A stretch of 64,000 nt of DNA from NVTR01 sp036479015 (GCA_036479015.1 JAZGFB010000034.1:18743-82742), one strand, 5' to 3'. Numbered from the stretch's first letter, positions 44,783-55,651 are shown. Translations and numbers: made by a program. Notes: generated from the sequence alone by a model not told the origin.

Positions 44783-46237
44783 GTGAACATTCAGGCTAAG
44801 ACATACCCGGTAGAGCAGGCCCATTTCGTCCGGGGGCTGTCTATATTGATGCTGGCGCTTGCGCTATTGCTGGGGCACGCGGTTGCGTCACAGGCCCAGG
44901 GCACCCCCGTAAGCTTTGCCGATCTTGCCGAGAAAACCAGCCCGGCGGTGGTGAATATTACCACGTCCACAACAATTGCCGCCGCCGCCGATGGCGGCCC
45001 GTCTGTTCCGGAAGGCTCACCTTTTCAGGATCTGTTCCCTGATTTGCAAGACCGTGAAGGCCGCCGGCCACGGCGCAGCCAGGCGCTGGGCTCGGGTTTT
45101 GTCATCTCAGAGGACGGCTATATCGTTACTAATAATCATGTGATCGCCGGGTCTGACGAAATTCTGATTGAATTCTTTTCCGGCGAAACCCTGCCCGCCG
45201 TCATTGTTGGTACGGACCCAAAAACCGACATTGCCTTGCTTAAGGTTGAGAGCGCCACGCCGCTGCCGTTTGTGTCTTTTGGCGACAGTGACATCATGCG
45301 CGTGGGTGACTGGGTGATGGCCGTTGGTAACCCGCTGGGGCAGGGGTTTTCTGTTTCAGCCGGGATTGTGTCGGCGCGCAATCGGGCGCTTTCAGGCATC
45401 TATGATGATTTTATTCAAACGGATGCGGCCATAAACAAAGGTAATTCAGGGGGGCCGCTGTTCAATCTGAATGGCGACGTGGTTGGCGTGAACACGGCCA
45501 TTTTGTCACCGACGGGGGGGTCCATTGGTATCGGGTTTTCCATGGCATCCAATGTGGTCAGCCGTGTGGTTGATCAGTTGCAGGAATTTGGCGAAACCCG
45601 GCGCGGTTGGCTGGGTGTGCGTATTCAAAACGTCAGCGATGATGTCGCCGAGGCAATTGGCCTTGAAACGGCGTCCGGCGCGCTGGTGACCGCTGTTCCT
45701 GATGGTCCGTCAAAAGATGCCGGTATTCTGGCCGGGGATGTCATTTTGACATTTGATGGCGAAGACGTTGCCAACCCCGGTGAGCTGGTGCGCATCGTTG
45801 GCTATGCTCCGGTTGGCAAAGCCGTGCGGGTTGTGATTTTCCGTGATGGTGGCACCCAAACATTGTTGATCACACTGGGGCGTCGTGAAGACGCAGAAGC
45901 CGCCATACCTGCCTCTGCCCCGGTCACAATTGTCCCTGCTGAGCAGGACATCTTGGGTCTGACCATCGCCGAAATGACGGATGAACTGCGTGAACAGCTG
46001 GGCCTGGGCGAAACGGCTGATGGTCTGGTGGTTAAAGAGGTGGCGATAGACAGCGAAGCCTTTGATAAGGGCCTGCGTGCCGGTGATGTCATCACCGAAG
46101 CCGGTCAGCAAAAAATAGCCACGCTGACCGATCTTGAGGCACGGATTGCGGCCGCCACCGAGGCCGGGCGCAAATCGTTGTTGCTATTGGTGCGCCGCGG
46201 CGGAGAGCCCCGTTTTGTTGCCCTTGGGCTGAACTAA
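44783..46237 (+). CDS. degP: Periplasmic serine protease of the DegP/DegQ (Do) family
   Basis: A 484-residue periplasmic protease and chaperone. The signal segment spans about residues 17-38, followed by the trypsin-like domain with His119 (VTNNHVIAG), Asp149 (PKTDIALLKV) and Ser222 (NKGNSGGPLF), and two PDZ domains (about 260-350 and 385-475). It starts at a GTG with TAGGAGAA upstream. Placed 149 bases after the hflKC block, it fits an envelope protein-quality cluster. I could not fix a heat-shock promoter in the gap. Confidence 0.94.
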   Translation: MNIQAKTYPVEQAHFVRGLSILMLALALLLGHAVASQAQGTPVSFADLAEKTSPAVVNITTSTTIAAAADGGPSVPEGSPFQDLFPDLQDREGRRPRRSQALGSGFVISEDGYIVTNNHVIAGSDEILIEFFSGETLPAVIVGTDPKTDIALLKVESATPLPFVSFGDSDIMRVGDWVMAVGNPLGQGFSVSAGIVSARNRALSGIYDDFIQTDAAINKGNSGGPLFNLNGDVVGVNTAILSPTGGSIGIGFSMASNVVSRVVDQLQEFGETRRGWLGVRIQNVSDDVAEAIGLETASGALVTAVPDGPSKDAGILAGDVILTFDGEDVANPGELVRIVGYAPVGKAVRVVIFRDGGTQTLLITLGRREDAEAAIPASAPVTIVPAEQDILGLTIAEMTDELREQLGLGETADGLVVKEVAIDSEAFDKGLRAGDVITEAGQQKIATLTDLEARIAAATEAGRKSLLLLVRRGGEPRFVALGLN

Positions 46238-46373
46238 ACGCTCACAATAAATATGATGGGGGTGTCGGGTTTCCGGCGTCCCTAATATTTTGGCAGCCTG
46301 CGTTACATGGGGGCTGGAAAATACCGGCCCCATCCCCTATCTCACCGATGACGACAGGGCAAAGGAATAGAAA

Positions 46374-46697
46374 ATGGCAAAGATTACCTATATTGAGCAT
46401 GGCGGAAAAACCCATGTGGTTGACGTACCCAACGGGTTGACCGTCATGGAAGGCGCGCGTGACAATGGCATCCCTGGGATCGAAGCCGATTGCGGCGGGG
46501 CCTGTGCCTGTTCCACCTGCCATGTTTATGTTGACCCTACTTGGGTTGAAAAAATTCCGGCCAAAGAAGCCATGGAAGAAGACATGCTTGATTTCGCCTA
46601 TGAGGCCGACCCGGCCCGCTCGCGTCTGACCTGCCAGATTAAGGTGACAGACGCGTTGGAAGGTTTGATCGTGCAAATGCCAGAAAAACAAATCTGA
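46374..46697 (+). CDS. 2Fe-2S ferredoxin (adrenodoxin/FdxB type)
   Basis: A 107-residue electron carrier with the cluster ligands Cys40, Cys46, Cys49 and Cys88 (ADCGGACACSTCHVYV and RLTCQI); one further Cys at 44 lies within the loop. The C-x5-C-x2-C spacing and the C-terminal end QMPEKQI fit the vertebrate/bacterial adrenodoxin-like group, which serves cytochromes P450 and Fe-S assembly. Its stop overlaps the ATG of the next gene (TGATG). No P450 is in the window, so the partner is unknown. Confidence 0.92.
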   Translation: MAKITYIEHGGKTHVVDVPNGLTVMEGARDNGIPGIEADCGGACACSTCHVYVDPTWVEKIPAKEAMEEDMLDFAYEADPARSRLTCQIKVTDALEGLIVQMPEKQI

Positions 46698-47440
46698 TGG
46701 GTTGGCGCCGGTTTGCCCTGGGGGTTGCTACGCTGGTGGCGTTGGCTGCACCGGCATTTGCGACGCCCCCCAACATTATTACAGGTGCGGACTATGAAGA
46801 CCCGACCACACGCTATGACCATGGCATCCTTGGCGATGCGATTGAATGGGGCAGCCTGCGCCTAAGCGTTGACATGTGCCAGGGCTGTGAAACGTCCCAA
46901 CTGCGTGATTTCATCATCCGCTTGCCCGAAAATCGGGTATTTGAAGACATCGCACCCCGCCTTGTGCCGCTTGACGACGCCGCTGGCCCCGCCGTCATGG
47001 TGGTGGAAACTGACCTGAAACTGGGCGCGCGCCTGGCCCTATATGATGAAAGCGGCCTGATCGCCGCCACACCGTTCATTGGCCGCACCCACCGCTGGCT
47101 GGCCCCCATTGGGGCCGCCGATCTGGACGGTGACGGGCAGATTGAATACGCCTATGTTGATCGCCCGCACCTGGCCCGCACCATCCGCATCTGGCGGCTT
47201 CAAAATGGTGCGCTGGTGAACGTCATTGACCTGCCCGGCTTTACCAATCACCACATTGGCGAAGACAATATTGCCGGTGGTATCCGCGACTGCGGCGCGG
47301 GCCCTGAAATGATTGTTGTGGATGCCAATTGGCAAAACATCATCGCCATCAGCCATTCACACCCCGGCTATAGCGCCCAGATACTCGGCGCCCATAAGAA
47401 CCGCCGTTCATTTGCTCGGGCGCTAAACTGTCAAAACTGA
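46697..47440 (+). CDS. Secreted FG-GAP/VCBS-like repeat protein
   Basis: A 247-residue exported protein with signal peptide MGWRRFALGVATLVALAAP. GAADLDGDGQIEYAYVDRPH is a calcium-binding FG-GAP-like loop, and the rest looks like a partial beta-propeller. Two cysteines lie in DMCQGCETSQ. The start overlaps the ferredoxin stop by one base. A periplasmic repeat protein with a cytosolic ferredoxin is an odd pair; co-expression need not mean joint function. The 3' end overlaps the convergent DUF6194 gene by 18 bases. Confidence 0.72.
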   Translation: MGWRRFALGVATLVALAAPAFATPPNIITGADYEDPTTRYDHGILGDAIEWGSLRLSVDMCQGCETSQLRDFIIRLPENRVFEDIAPRLVPLDDAAGPAVMVVETDLKLGARLALYDESGLIAATPFIGRTHRWLAPIGAADLDGDGQIEYAYVDRPHLARTIRIWRLQNGALVNVIDLPGFTNHHIGEDNIAGGIRDCGAGPEMIVVDANWQNIIAISHSHPGYSAQILGAHKNRRSFARALNCQN

Positions 47441-47911
47441 CACAGGCCCCAATTTTCGGACCCGCTTATCAAACGTCGCCTTGGCCTTGGCATGGGCCGA
47501 ATCCAGCAATGGCAAACATTTCTCAAATGTCTTTGCGCCAGGGTTCAACACTGACACCCAGGACATCCAGCCATAGATAGGATGCGGCGTCAGCTTGTCC
47601 AATGCGGTGAAATCCCATTTCCCCTCAATATGCTGGCCTTTGCTGGGGCGCGCTGGCGGGGGCCCGAACAGTTCTAGAAAATGTGCACGATCCGCCCCGA
47701 TGTTCAGCCGAAACACCCCTGGCCGGTCCAGATCTGAAGCGCGATCATTATCGCCGTTTTTTTCTTTTACAGTGGCAAAATACGTTCCCCGCGCCAGCAC
47801 GCGCCCCGGATTGTAAAACAGTGTTGCCTCGCCCCAGGCATCCACTTTATTGGTGCCGCTATAACGACCCAATAATGTCTCCAATACCATGTCAGCCGTC
47901 AAATTTGCCAT
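47423..47911 (-). CDS. DUF6194 family protein
   Basis: A 162-residue cytosolic protein. EATLFYNPGRVLARGTYFAT and KEKNGDNDRASDLDRPGVFR match the DUF6194 family as I remember it; the function is unknown. The ATG at 47911 is preceded by a copy of the dispersed motif, not by a clear ribosome site. The 3' end overlaps the FG-GAP gene by 18 bases on the other strand. Confidence 0.75.
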   Translation of the reverse strand: MANLTADMVLETLLGRYSGTNKVDAWGEATLFYNPGRVLARGTYFATVKEKNGDNDRASDLDRPGVFRLNIGADRAHFLELFGPPPARPSKGQHIEGKWDFTALDKLTPHPIYGWMSWVSVLNPGAKTFEKCLPLLDSAHAKAKATFDKRVRKLGPVSVLTV

Positions 47912-47917
47912 GTTTTA

Positions 47918-47969
47918 CCATTCACTTTTTCGAAAATATCCCCGGGGGTTTGGGGGCAGGCAGCCCCCA
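47918..47969 (-). repeat. Dispersed intergenic motif, copy H, with 7-bp hairpin
   Basis: The reverse strand reads GGGGATATTTTCGAAAAAG followed by TGAATGG, ending seven bases before the DUF6194 start. Next to it is a 7-bp stem TGGGGGC/GCCCCCA (47951-47969). The motif resembles copies F and G. Confidence 0.6.
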
Positions 47970-48001
47970 TTCTTGCCAAAACAGCCGGGCTTGCCCGTCC
48001 G

Positions 48002-49267
48002 TTACTTTAACGCCCGCCAGCCGATGTCGCCCCGGTTAAACCCGCCCGGCCAATCAACCTTATCCACCATTGCGTAGGCCCGTGCGCGCGCCGTCGCCAG
48101 GCTGCCGCCCCGCGCAGTCACATTTAATACCCGCCCACCAACGGCCACCAATTGTCCGGCCTGCAGCGCCGTTCCGGCATGGAACACCATATTCATGCTG
48201 TCCTGTGGTATGTCCGCCAGCCCGGAAATCACCGAGCCTTTTTCATAGGCCCCCGGATAGCCATCGGCCGCCATCACCACGCACATGGCGTGGTCATCGG
48301 AAAAATTAACCTGGGCATCGGCCAACTGACCGGTGGCGCAGGCCAGCAACAGATCGAGCATCTGGCCCCCCAGCCGCATCATCAAAACCTGACATTCCGG
48401 GTCACCATGGCGCACATTATATTCCACCAAACGTGGCTGGCCGTTCAATATCATGAACCCGGCATAAAGCACCCCTTGAAACGGTGTGCCCCGGCGCACC
48501 ATTTCGGCCATAGTTGGGCGGATGATCTGCTCCATGGCGCGTTGGGTCACAGCGTCGCTCATTACGGGTGCCGGCGAATAGGCCCCCATGCCACCAGTAT
48601 TGGGGCCGGTATCGCCATCAAAGGCACGTTTGTGATCCTGGGCCGTGCCAATGGGCAGCACGGTTTCGCCGTCAACCAGCACAAACAGCGACGCCTCTTC
48701 GCCGTGCATGAATTCTTCTATCACCACCTCGGCGCCTGCAGCGCCAAATTCACCTGAGAACATGTCATCAATTGCGGCTAATGCGGTGGTCATATCCATG
48801 GCCACAACCACACCTTTACCGGCGGCCAACCCATCGGCCTTGATCACAATCGGCGCGCCCTGGCTGTGCACATAATCACGCGCGCTTGCGGCATCGTCAA
48901 ACCGTGCATAGCGCGCTGTTGGTGCATCCACAGCTGCGCAGACCTCTTTGGTGAACCGCTTAGATGCTTCAAGCATTGCCGCAGCAGCACTGGGGCCAAC
49001 GCATGCAATCCCGGCATTGCGAACGGCATCGGCCACCCCGGCCACCAAGGGCGCTTCGGGGCCAACGATCACAAAATCCACGGCGTTTTCAGTGGCATAT
49101 GCGGCCACTGCAGCGCCGTCCATAATATCCAACGCCACACAGTCGGCAATGCCCGCAATTCCGGCATTTCCCGGCGCCACGATCAGCTGATCGCATTTGG
49201 GGTTCTGCGCCACGGCCCAGGCCAATGCGTGTTCGCGCCCGCCGCTGCCCAAAATCAAAATTTTCAT
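48002..49267 (-). CDS. purD: Phosphoribosylamine--glycine ligase
   Basis: PurD joins phosphoribosylamine and glycine with ATP, the second step of purine synthesis. The 421-residue ATP-grasp protein starts MKILILGSGGREHALAWAV and has GADGLAAGKGVVVAMD (nucleotide loop), EEFMHGEEASLFVLVDG and GVLYAGFMI, with EYNVRHGDPECQ as the metal-binding segment. Length and motifs are normal. It is divergent from xseA with 69 bases between starts. Confidence 0.96.
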   Translation of the reverse strand: MKILILGSGGREHALAWAVAQNPKCDQLIVAPGNAGIAGIADCVALDIMDGAAVAAYATENAVDFVIVGPEAPLVAGVADAVRNAGIACVGPSAAAAMLEASKRFTKEVCAAVDAPTARYARFDDAASARDYVHSQGAPIVIKADGLAAGKGVVVAMDMTTALAAIDDMFSGEFGAAGAEVVIEEFMHGEEASLFVLVDGETVLPIGTAQDHKRAFDGDTGPNTGGMGAYSPAPVMSDAVTQRAMEQIIRPTMAEMVRRGTPFQGVLYAGFMILNGQPRLVEYNVRHGDPECQVLMMRLGGQMLDLLLACATGQLADAQVNFSDDHAMCVVMAADGYPGAYEKGSVISGLADIPQDSMNMVFHAGTALQAGQLVAVGGRVLNVTARGGSLATARARAYAMVDKVDWPGGFNRGDIGWRALK

Positions 49268-49336
49268 GGTTACACACCCCTTGGCCTTCGTTCACCGGCG
49301 TTCTAAACTCGCCATTGAAAATCCACAAGGCACCCC

Positions 49337-50821
49337 ATGTCAGATCTGTTTGAAGACCCCGAGGCCAACGACAACGCCGGCAACGCCCATGAATTTACCG
49401 TTTCTGAAATATCAGGGGCGGTCAAAAAGATCATCGAGGGTGAATTTGGCCATGTGCGGGTGCGCGGTGAGGTTGGCCGCGTGTCACGCCCGGCCTCGGG
49501 GCATCTGTATTTTGACCTGAAAGATGACCGTTCGGTCATTGCCGCGATCAGCTGGAAAGGCCAGGCTGCCCGGCTTGCCACAAAACCAGAGGAAGGCATG
49601 GAGATCATCGCGACTGGGCGTATGACAACATTTCCCGGCCAGTCGCGCTATCAACTGATCGTCGAGAATATTGAACCGGCGGGCGCGGGCGCGCTGATGG
49701 CCATGCTGGAAAAGCGCAAAAAGGCGCTGGAAGCCGAGGGCCTGTTCGCCCCGTCCCACAAAAAGCCGATCCCCTATTTGCCCGATGTCATTGGCGTTAT
49801 TACGTCGCCCTCGGGTGCGGTGATCCGTGATATTCTGCATCGGCTGCGTGACCGGTTCCCGCGCAAGGTGCTGATCTGGCCAGTGGCGGTGCAGGGCCAG
49901 AAATGCGCCCCCGAAGTTGCCAATGCCATCGCGCGCTTTAACGCCATGACCCCGGGGGGGGCACTGCCGCGACCGGAGCTGTTGATCGTGGCGCGTGGCG
50001 GTGGCTCGGTGGAAGACCTATGGGGGTTTAACGAAGAAATTGTTGCGCGCGCGGCGTTTGCATCTGACATTCCGCTGATCTCGGCTGTTGGTCATGAAAC
50101 TGACACCACGCTGATCGATTATGTGTCAGACAAGCGCGCGCCAACCCCGACGGCAGCGGCCGAATTGGCGGTGCCGGTGCGCCTTGAATTGCTGGCCTGG
50201 ACGTCTGAACAAGACGCCCGCCTGTCGCGCGCGCTAAGCCAGGGTATTAGCCAGCGCACCCAGCGCCTGCGCGATCTGTCACGCGCCCTGCCCAAACCGG
50301 CCAACCTAACCGAAACCGCCCGCCAGCGTCTTGACCGCGCTGGCGAAATGCTGCCCAGGGCGTTGCGAAATGTTGCCCAACAGAAAAACCTGCGCCTCAG
50401 CCAGATCAGCGGCACCATTCGCCCCGAAACCATGCTTCGGATCACCGCAAATGCTGCCAAACAATACCTGGACCGCGCGGCCCGCCTGCGTCCCGATCTT
50501 TTGGGCCGGGATCTGGCCCAAAAAGCCAAGACATCGGACGCCCTGAACACCCGGTTCATCACGGTTGCCGGTGCCGGGATTGACAGGCAAAAACAACGCC
50601 TTGAGGCCCTTGAACGCATGCGCCAGAACCTGGGCTATACCGAAACCCTGCGCCGGGGCTATGCGGTTGTGCGCGGGGATAATACCGTGGTCAGCACCAG
50701 CAAAGCCGCCCGCGCCGCGGCTGCCATCGAAATTGAATTTGCCGATGGCCGGGTTGCTATAGCGGGGGCAAAACCCAAGCCAAAACCGAAAAAGCCAACC
50801 GATCAGGGCTCACTTTTTTGA
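49337..50821 (+). CDS. xseA: Exodeoxyribonuclease VII large subunit
   Basis: XseA degrades single-stranded DNA with the small subunit XseB. The 494-residue protein has the N-terminal OB fold (VRVRGEVGRVSRPASGHLYF), the catalytic domain with LIVARGGGSVEDLWGFNEE and SAVGHETDTTLIDYVSDKRA, a long coiled coil, and a C-terminal segment ending in a Lys/Pro-rich tail. The partner xseB is not in this window. It is divergent from purD. Confidence 0.95.
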   Translation: MSDLFEDPEANDNAGNAHEFTVSEISGAVKKIIEGEFGHVRVRGEVGRVSRPASGHLYFDLKDDRSVIAAISWKGQAARLATKPEEGMEIIATGRMTTFPGQSRYQLIVENIEPAGAGALMAMLEKRKKALEAEGLFAPSHKKPIPYLPDVIGVITSPSGAVIRDILHRLRDRFPRKVLIWPVAVQGQKCAPEVANAIARFNAMTPGGALPRPELLIVARGGGSVEDLWGFNEEIVARAAFASDIPLISAVGHETDTTLIDYVSDKRAPTPTAAAELAVPVRLELLAWTSEQDARLSRALSQGISQRTQRLRDLSRALPKPANLTETARQRLDRAGEMLPRALRNVAQQKNLRLSQISGTIRPETMLRITANAAKQYLDRAARLRPDLLGRDLAQKAKTSDALNTRFITVAGAGIDRQKQRLEALERMRQNLGYTETLRRGYAVVRGDNTVVSTSKAARAAAAIEIEFADGRVAIAGAKPKPKPKKPTDQGSLF

Positions 50822-50825
50822 CCTG

Positions 50826-50893
50826 AATTTTTTCTTTGCCAAAATACTCCCGCCCGGGGCACCCGACCCTGATTTTTCGCAGAAAAATCGCCG
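50826..50893 (-). repeat. Dispersed intergenic motif, copy E, with AT hairpin
   Basis: Right after xseA, the reverse strand of 50826-50850 reads GGAGTATTTTGGCAAAG and an A-run. It is followed by a hairpin GATTTTT/AAAAATC (50871-50889, loop CGCAG), the same core as copy D. It separates xseA from the convergent secreted-protein gene and probably terminates both. Confidence 0.65.
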
Positions 50894-50900
50894 CCCGGTT

Positions 50901-51299
50901 TTAAACGCCGACTTGTGGCCCCAAACACAGCATTGGTGACAGGCTGCGCCGGGCTTCATACAGCTCGCGGCCATCGGTCACGCCAAGAAACTTTGCCCTT
51001 AAACCGGTCTCGATGCGAAAGAAATTCCAGCACTGCGCCCCTTCATCTGAGCCCTCATAGCTAAAACAGATCATCCCGGTCTCAGGCTCGTTCCAACGCC
51101 CGGTCTTGCAGTCACCATTGTCAAACGCCCAGGTCACCCGCCGCCCCGGCAGGTACTGCTCAACCCCGTAAGCCTGGCCATTTTCCATAAATGTCAGCGT
51201 CTTACCCAGGGTGTAGGCATCAAATTCATCGCCGCTCATGGCTGATTGGGCGGCAGCGGCTTGGGATAACAACATCAGGAAAGCAATTATTCTGAACAT
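50901..51299 (-). CDS. Small secreted protein of unknown function
   Basis: A 132-residue exported protein with signal peptide MFRIIAFLMLLSQAAAAQS. The mature part has four cysteines (NGDCKTG, GMICFSYEG, GAQCWNFFR, PMLCLG) and several aromatic residues, suggesting a small disulfide-bonded beta barrel. The start at 51299 is chosen for the signal peptide; an upstream ATG at 51335 is open. It follows the hydroxylase gene by 55 bases in the same direction. I do not recognise the family with confidence. Confidence 0.72.
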   Translation of the reverse strand: MFRIIAFLMLLSQAAAAQSAMSGDEFDAYTLGKTLTFMENGQAYGVEQYLPGRRVTWAFDNGDCKTGRWNEPETGMICFSYEGSDEGAQCWNFFRIETGLRAKFLGVTDGRELYEARRSLSPMLCLGPQVGV

Positions 51300-51354
51300 G
51301 GAATTACCTTGGCAGAAATTACCCGACCGGGCCAATCACAAATTTCCTGTGCAG

Positions 51355-52380
51355 CTATTTTTCCAGCGCTGCCAGTTGGCGATCCATGATCGGCCGCCAG
51401 CGTCGGGGCATCAGTGCGATCACCGCCATCACCGCCAGGCTGTGGGGCAGGGTTGGCACCCCGTGCGCCAGACCCAGCGCCGGAAACGGGCGCGCCGGAT
51501 GGGCGTGGTGATCTGAATGGCGCGGCGCATTGAGCATCAGCAGGCTGGAAAACCGCTGCGGTGCATTCCAGGAATGCGCCTGGGTCACGGCTTGGGTTTT
51601 ACCACCAGCCAACGTCTGGCGGCGCAGCCCATAATGCTGCACGTAATCTGACAATAGCAGCTGAACCGTGGCGTAGCCCGCCAACCCGATATAGGCGAGA
51701 ACACCGCCCCATCCGGCGATCAAGCCGGCCGCAATCAGCATTGTCACGCCCCCGACAATATAACTAAAATATGGGTGTACCCCGCTGTATTCCCCGGCCC
51801 GGCGCACCCGGTTTTCAGCGTGTAACCCGGCGATAAACGACCCCCACCAGGCCCGTGGCATGAACTGGTAAAACCCCATTCCCACTGGCGCTGAATTGGG
51901 GTCTTGAACTGTGCCCACATGGCGATGATGCACCAGACGGTGGGCGGAGACATGGTGACCAAACAAATGGCTGACAAACACCCATTTCCCCAAGTGATAC
52001 AGCGGTGCACGGGATCGGTGGATCAGCTCATGGGCGTTGGAATTTGACACCTGTCCAAAAAACAGCCCAAAGCTAAAAAACAGCACCAGTTTTTCCAAAG
52101 CAGAATGGCCAAACCCACCTGATAGGGCAGCTATTGCCACCCCAAGTAAGCCAAAATGCGCCGCTGCCAATATCAGCAATAACCCATCCGCCGCCGGAAA
52201 TTCCCTATCTGGTGCCCCCGGCCCAGTTGCCAGCCCCGTCAGTTGATCCATCAACAGCGTGAACAGGGTCAAATAGGCCCATGCGGCCCAGATCCAGGCC
52301 CCGCCCATGACCCCGCCGATGGCCAACAGGACAACCGGTATCAGGCAAACCACGGCAAAATATGAAACCCGTTTGTGCAA
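51355..52380 (-). CDS. AlkB-type membrane fatty-acid desaturase/alkane 1-monooxygenase
   Basis: A 341-residue integral membrane di-iron protein. The histidine boxes are complete: NAHELIHRSR, HRLVHHRHVGT and NAPRHSDHHAHP, with about six membrane helices. The third box fits alkane 1-monooxygenases, which hydroxylate terminal carbons. I start at a TTG at 52380 because AGGAG lies 10 bases upstream; an ATG at 52509 would run into ftsY. No rubredoxin is in the window, so the electron donor and true substrate (alkane, fatty acid or other lipid) are open. Confidence 0.87.
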   Translation of the reverse strand: MHKRVSYFAVVCLIPVVLLAIGGVMGGAWIWAAWAYLTLFTLLMDQLTGLATGPGAPDREFPAADGLLLILAAAHFGLLGVAIAALSGGFGHSALEKLVLFFSFGLFFGQVSNSNAHELIHRSRAPLYHLGKWVFVSHLFGHHVSAHRLVHHRHVGTVQDPNSAPVGMGFYQFMPRAWWGSFIAGLHAENRVRRAGEYSGVHPYFSYIVGGVTMLIAAGLIAGWGGVLAYIGLAGYATVQLLLSDYVQHYGLRRQTLAGGKTQAVTQAHSWNAPQRFSSLLMLNAPRHSDHHAHPARPFPALGLAHGVPTLPHSLAVMAVIALMPRRWRPIMDRQLAALEK

Positions 52381-52521
52381 GGGGCGAAATCTCCTGATAG
52401 ATGTGGCGCCACCATGGCCCCGTTCGAATGCAATTGCCACGCCAAACCCGTGCCTGTGCAACACGGCTTTTAAAACCCGTCCGGAAAGATTACATGGGCT
52501 TTGCAACAACAGGGGCCCTGG

Positions 52522-53751
<1,230 letters not shown>

Positions 53752-53786
53752 CACAAGTACGAGCGGGGCCTATGGAAAGCTAAATA

Positions 53787-54719
53787 ATGTTTGTTTCGGG
53801 GAAACGTCTGATCAGTCTGATTATGGCTGTATCAGCAGCGATTTTTGTCACCCTTCCAGCCCTCAGCCAAGGCCTGATCACCATGGAAGGTGATAAATGC
53901 AGCAATGATATTGCGGCTTTTGCGACGCTTACCGGCTCTAAGGTGCTGACCGCATTCCAACCCGGCCGAATTATGGGCAGATGCACGGCGCAGAATGTGC
54001 AAATAACACGGGCAGACATTGAGCTTTCTGTCCCTTATATGGAATGGAAAGCTGGCAGCTTTAGCGGCATTCTTATGGGCGACATTCCAGAGAGCATGTT
54101 CTTTACAGCCAAGGGAATTAACATTGTCAAATCCCCGCCGAATGACCCGATCTGGGCCTTTCTGAAAAGCCAAAGCCATGCGCAGGGTGGCATAAAAGCC
54201 GCCCTTAGATTTTCCTACGATCCAAGCGAACAGACGCTTGATATTACGCAGCTGGCGCTTGGCTTTGCAGGCGGGCACAGTATTGGCGTAACAGCCAAGG
54301 TGCACGGGGTTTCCGGGGTGCTGGCGGCGTCGCCTTTGCAAGGTGTGCTGAGCGTTGTTGGTGATGAAGTGCTGGTGGATATCAACGGGCGCAGTGGCTT
54401 TATGCAGGACCTGTTTGCAGCCCTGCTGATGCGCAGTTTTGCAGCTAAAAACCCCGATGAAACCCGCAGTGCTGCTATGCAATATGTCAACAGTGAATTC
54501 ACCTATCTGCTGGCCCAGAACGACCTGAGCGATCTACGAAAAATGGTTAATAGCTTGCCTGCACCGGCGGGCAGTATTTCCCTGGGGTTTTATGCGGATA
54601 ACGGCGTTTCAGCCGCCAGTGTCGCCCTGATGTTGCTAAGCGACAAACCTGACTGGGCCAAAAATGGTGTCAGCCTGTCTTTTGGCTATGATCCGGCAGG
54701 GTTTGGTGGCGCAAACTGA
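53787..54719 (+). CDS. Secreted protein of unknown function
   Basis: A 310-residue protein with an export signal (LISLIMAVSAAIFVTLPALS, cleavage near SQG). The mature part has two cysteines (DKCSND, GRCTAQ) close together, repeated beta-like segments and the phrases TQLALGFAGGHSIGVTAKVHG and SLGFYADNGVSAAS. I recognise no family. It lies between ftsY and the EamA gene in the same direction, 35 bases after ftsY, and could be co-transcribed with them. Confidence 0.7.
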   Translation: MFVSGKRLISLIMAVSAAIFVTLPALSQGLITMEGDKCSNDIAAFATLTGSKVLTAFQPGRIMGRCTAQNVQITRADIELSVPYMEWKAGSFSGILMGDIPESMFFTAKGINIVKSPPNDPIWAFLKSQSHAQGGIKAALRFSYDPSEQTLDITQLALGFAGGHSIGVTAKVHGVSGVLAASPLQGVLSVVGDEVLVDINGRSGFMQDLFAALLMRSFAAKNPDETRSAAMQYVNSEFTYLLAQNDLSDLRKMVNSLPAPAGSISLGFYADNGVSAASVALMLLSDKPDWAKNGVSLSFGYDPAGFGGAN

Positions 54720-54737
54720 TGCGGCGCGGGGCCATTA

Positions 54738-55640
54738 ATGACTGACTGGTTACTAAGTATTGAGGGCACCCAGGTCGGCCACCAGGTGGCGCTTGGGTTG
54801 GCGCTGTTGGCTGCGATTTTGCATGCCCTGTTCGGGGCTTTGCAAAAGGGCCGCCATGATCCCTGGCTGAGCCGAGGCGCGATCGATATTTGCTATCTGG
54901 GGCTAGCTGCGCCGTTTGCTTTGTTTGTGGTGCCCTGGCCCGAGCCGCATATGTGGCCGATATTTGCCGGTGTGATTGTGATCCATGTGGGCTATAAATT
55001 GGCCCAGGCGCAAACCTATTCTAAGGGTTCCTATACGGTGGTGTACCCGGTGGTGCGCGGCACCAGCCCGGTGTTCACGGTGTTTGGTGCCTATCTGCTG
55101 TTTGGCGAAGTGTTCACCACGTTGCAATGGCTGGGGGTTGCGGTTTTGGTGTCGGGTATTTTCGGGCTGGCGGGTTATAATCTGCGCACCGTCAAAGTGA
55201 ACCGTGACACGTTGGTTCCAGCGCTGTGGCTGGCACTGCTGACCGGGGTTTTTGTGGCGCTTTATACCACCTATGATGCCTATGGCATCCGCGCCACGGC
55301 TGATCCGTTCACGTTTTTGGCGTGGTTTTTCATGCTCGACGGTATTGTAATGCCGGTTATCGCCTATCGGCGCTGGCGTGCCATGCCCGCGCGCCCGATC
55401 CTGGGGCCGCTGTTCGTGCGGGGTATTATTGGTGCGGTTGTTGCAATATTCAGTTTCGGTTCCATTTTAATGGCTACCCGTCTGGATACCGTTGGGCAGG
55501 CGGCAGTCTTGCGTGAAACCAGTGTGGTGTTCGCCGCGCTGATCGGCTGGTTGGTGCTAAAAGAACGGGTAGGATGCGTGCAACTGGCATTAATGCTGTT
55601 GATAGCCGCTGGCGCTGTGCTAGTGGAAATGGGCGGATAA
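54738..55640 (+). CDS. EamA/DMT-family transporter
   Basis: A 300-residue membrane protein with about ten helices and two EamA halves. Typical positions include the first-half VYPVVRGTSPVFTVFGAYLL and the second-half GQAAVLRETSVVFAALIGWL before a final helix. The family exports metabolites such as amino acids, nucleosides and drugs; the substrate is unknown. It starts 18 bases after the secreted protein gene and is followed after 11 bases by the IspZ/YciB gene. Confidence 0.9.
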   Translation: MTDWLLSIEGTQVGHQVALGLALLAAILHALFGALQKGRHDPWLSRGAIDICYLGLAAPFALFVVPWPEPHMWPIFAGVIVIHVGYKLAQAQTYSKGSYTVVYPVVRGTSPVFTVFGAYLLFGEVFTTLQWLGVAVLVSGIFGLAGYNLRTVKVNRDTLVPALWLALLTGVFVALYTTYDAYGIRATADPFTFLAWFFMLDGIVMPVIAYRRWRAMPARPILGPLFVRGIIGAVVAIFSFGSILMATRLDTVGQAAVLRETSVVFAALIGWLVLKERVGCVQLALMLLIAAGAVLVEMGG

Positions 55641-55651
55641 AGGGAAATACA

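Noticed and set aside
48152..48757. Forward open frame of 201 codons inside purD
   Set aside because: purD on the other strand has full motifs and normal length, so this is a shadow.
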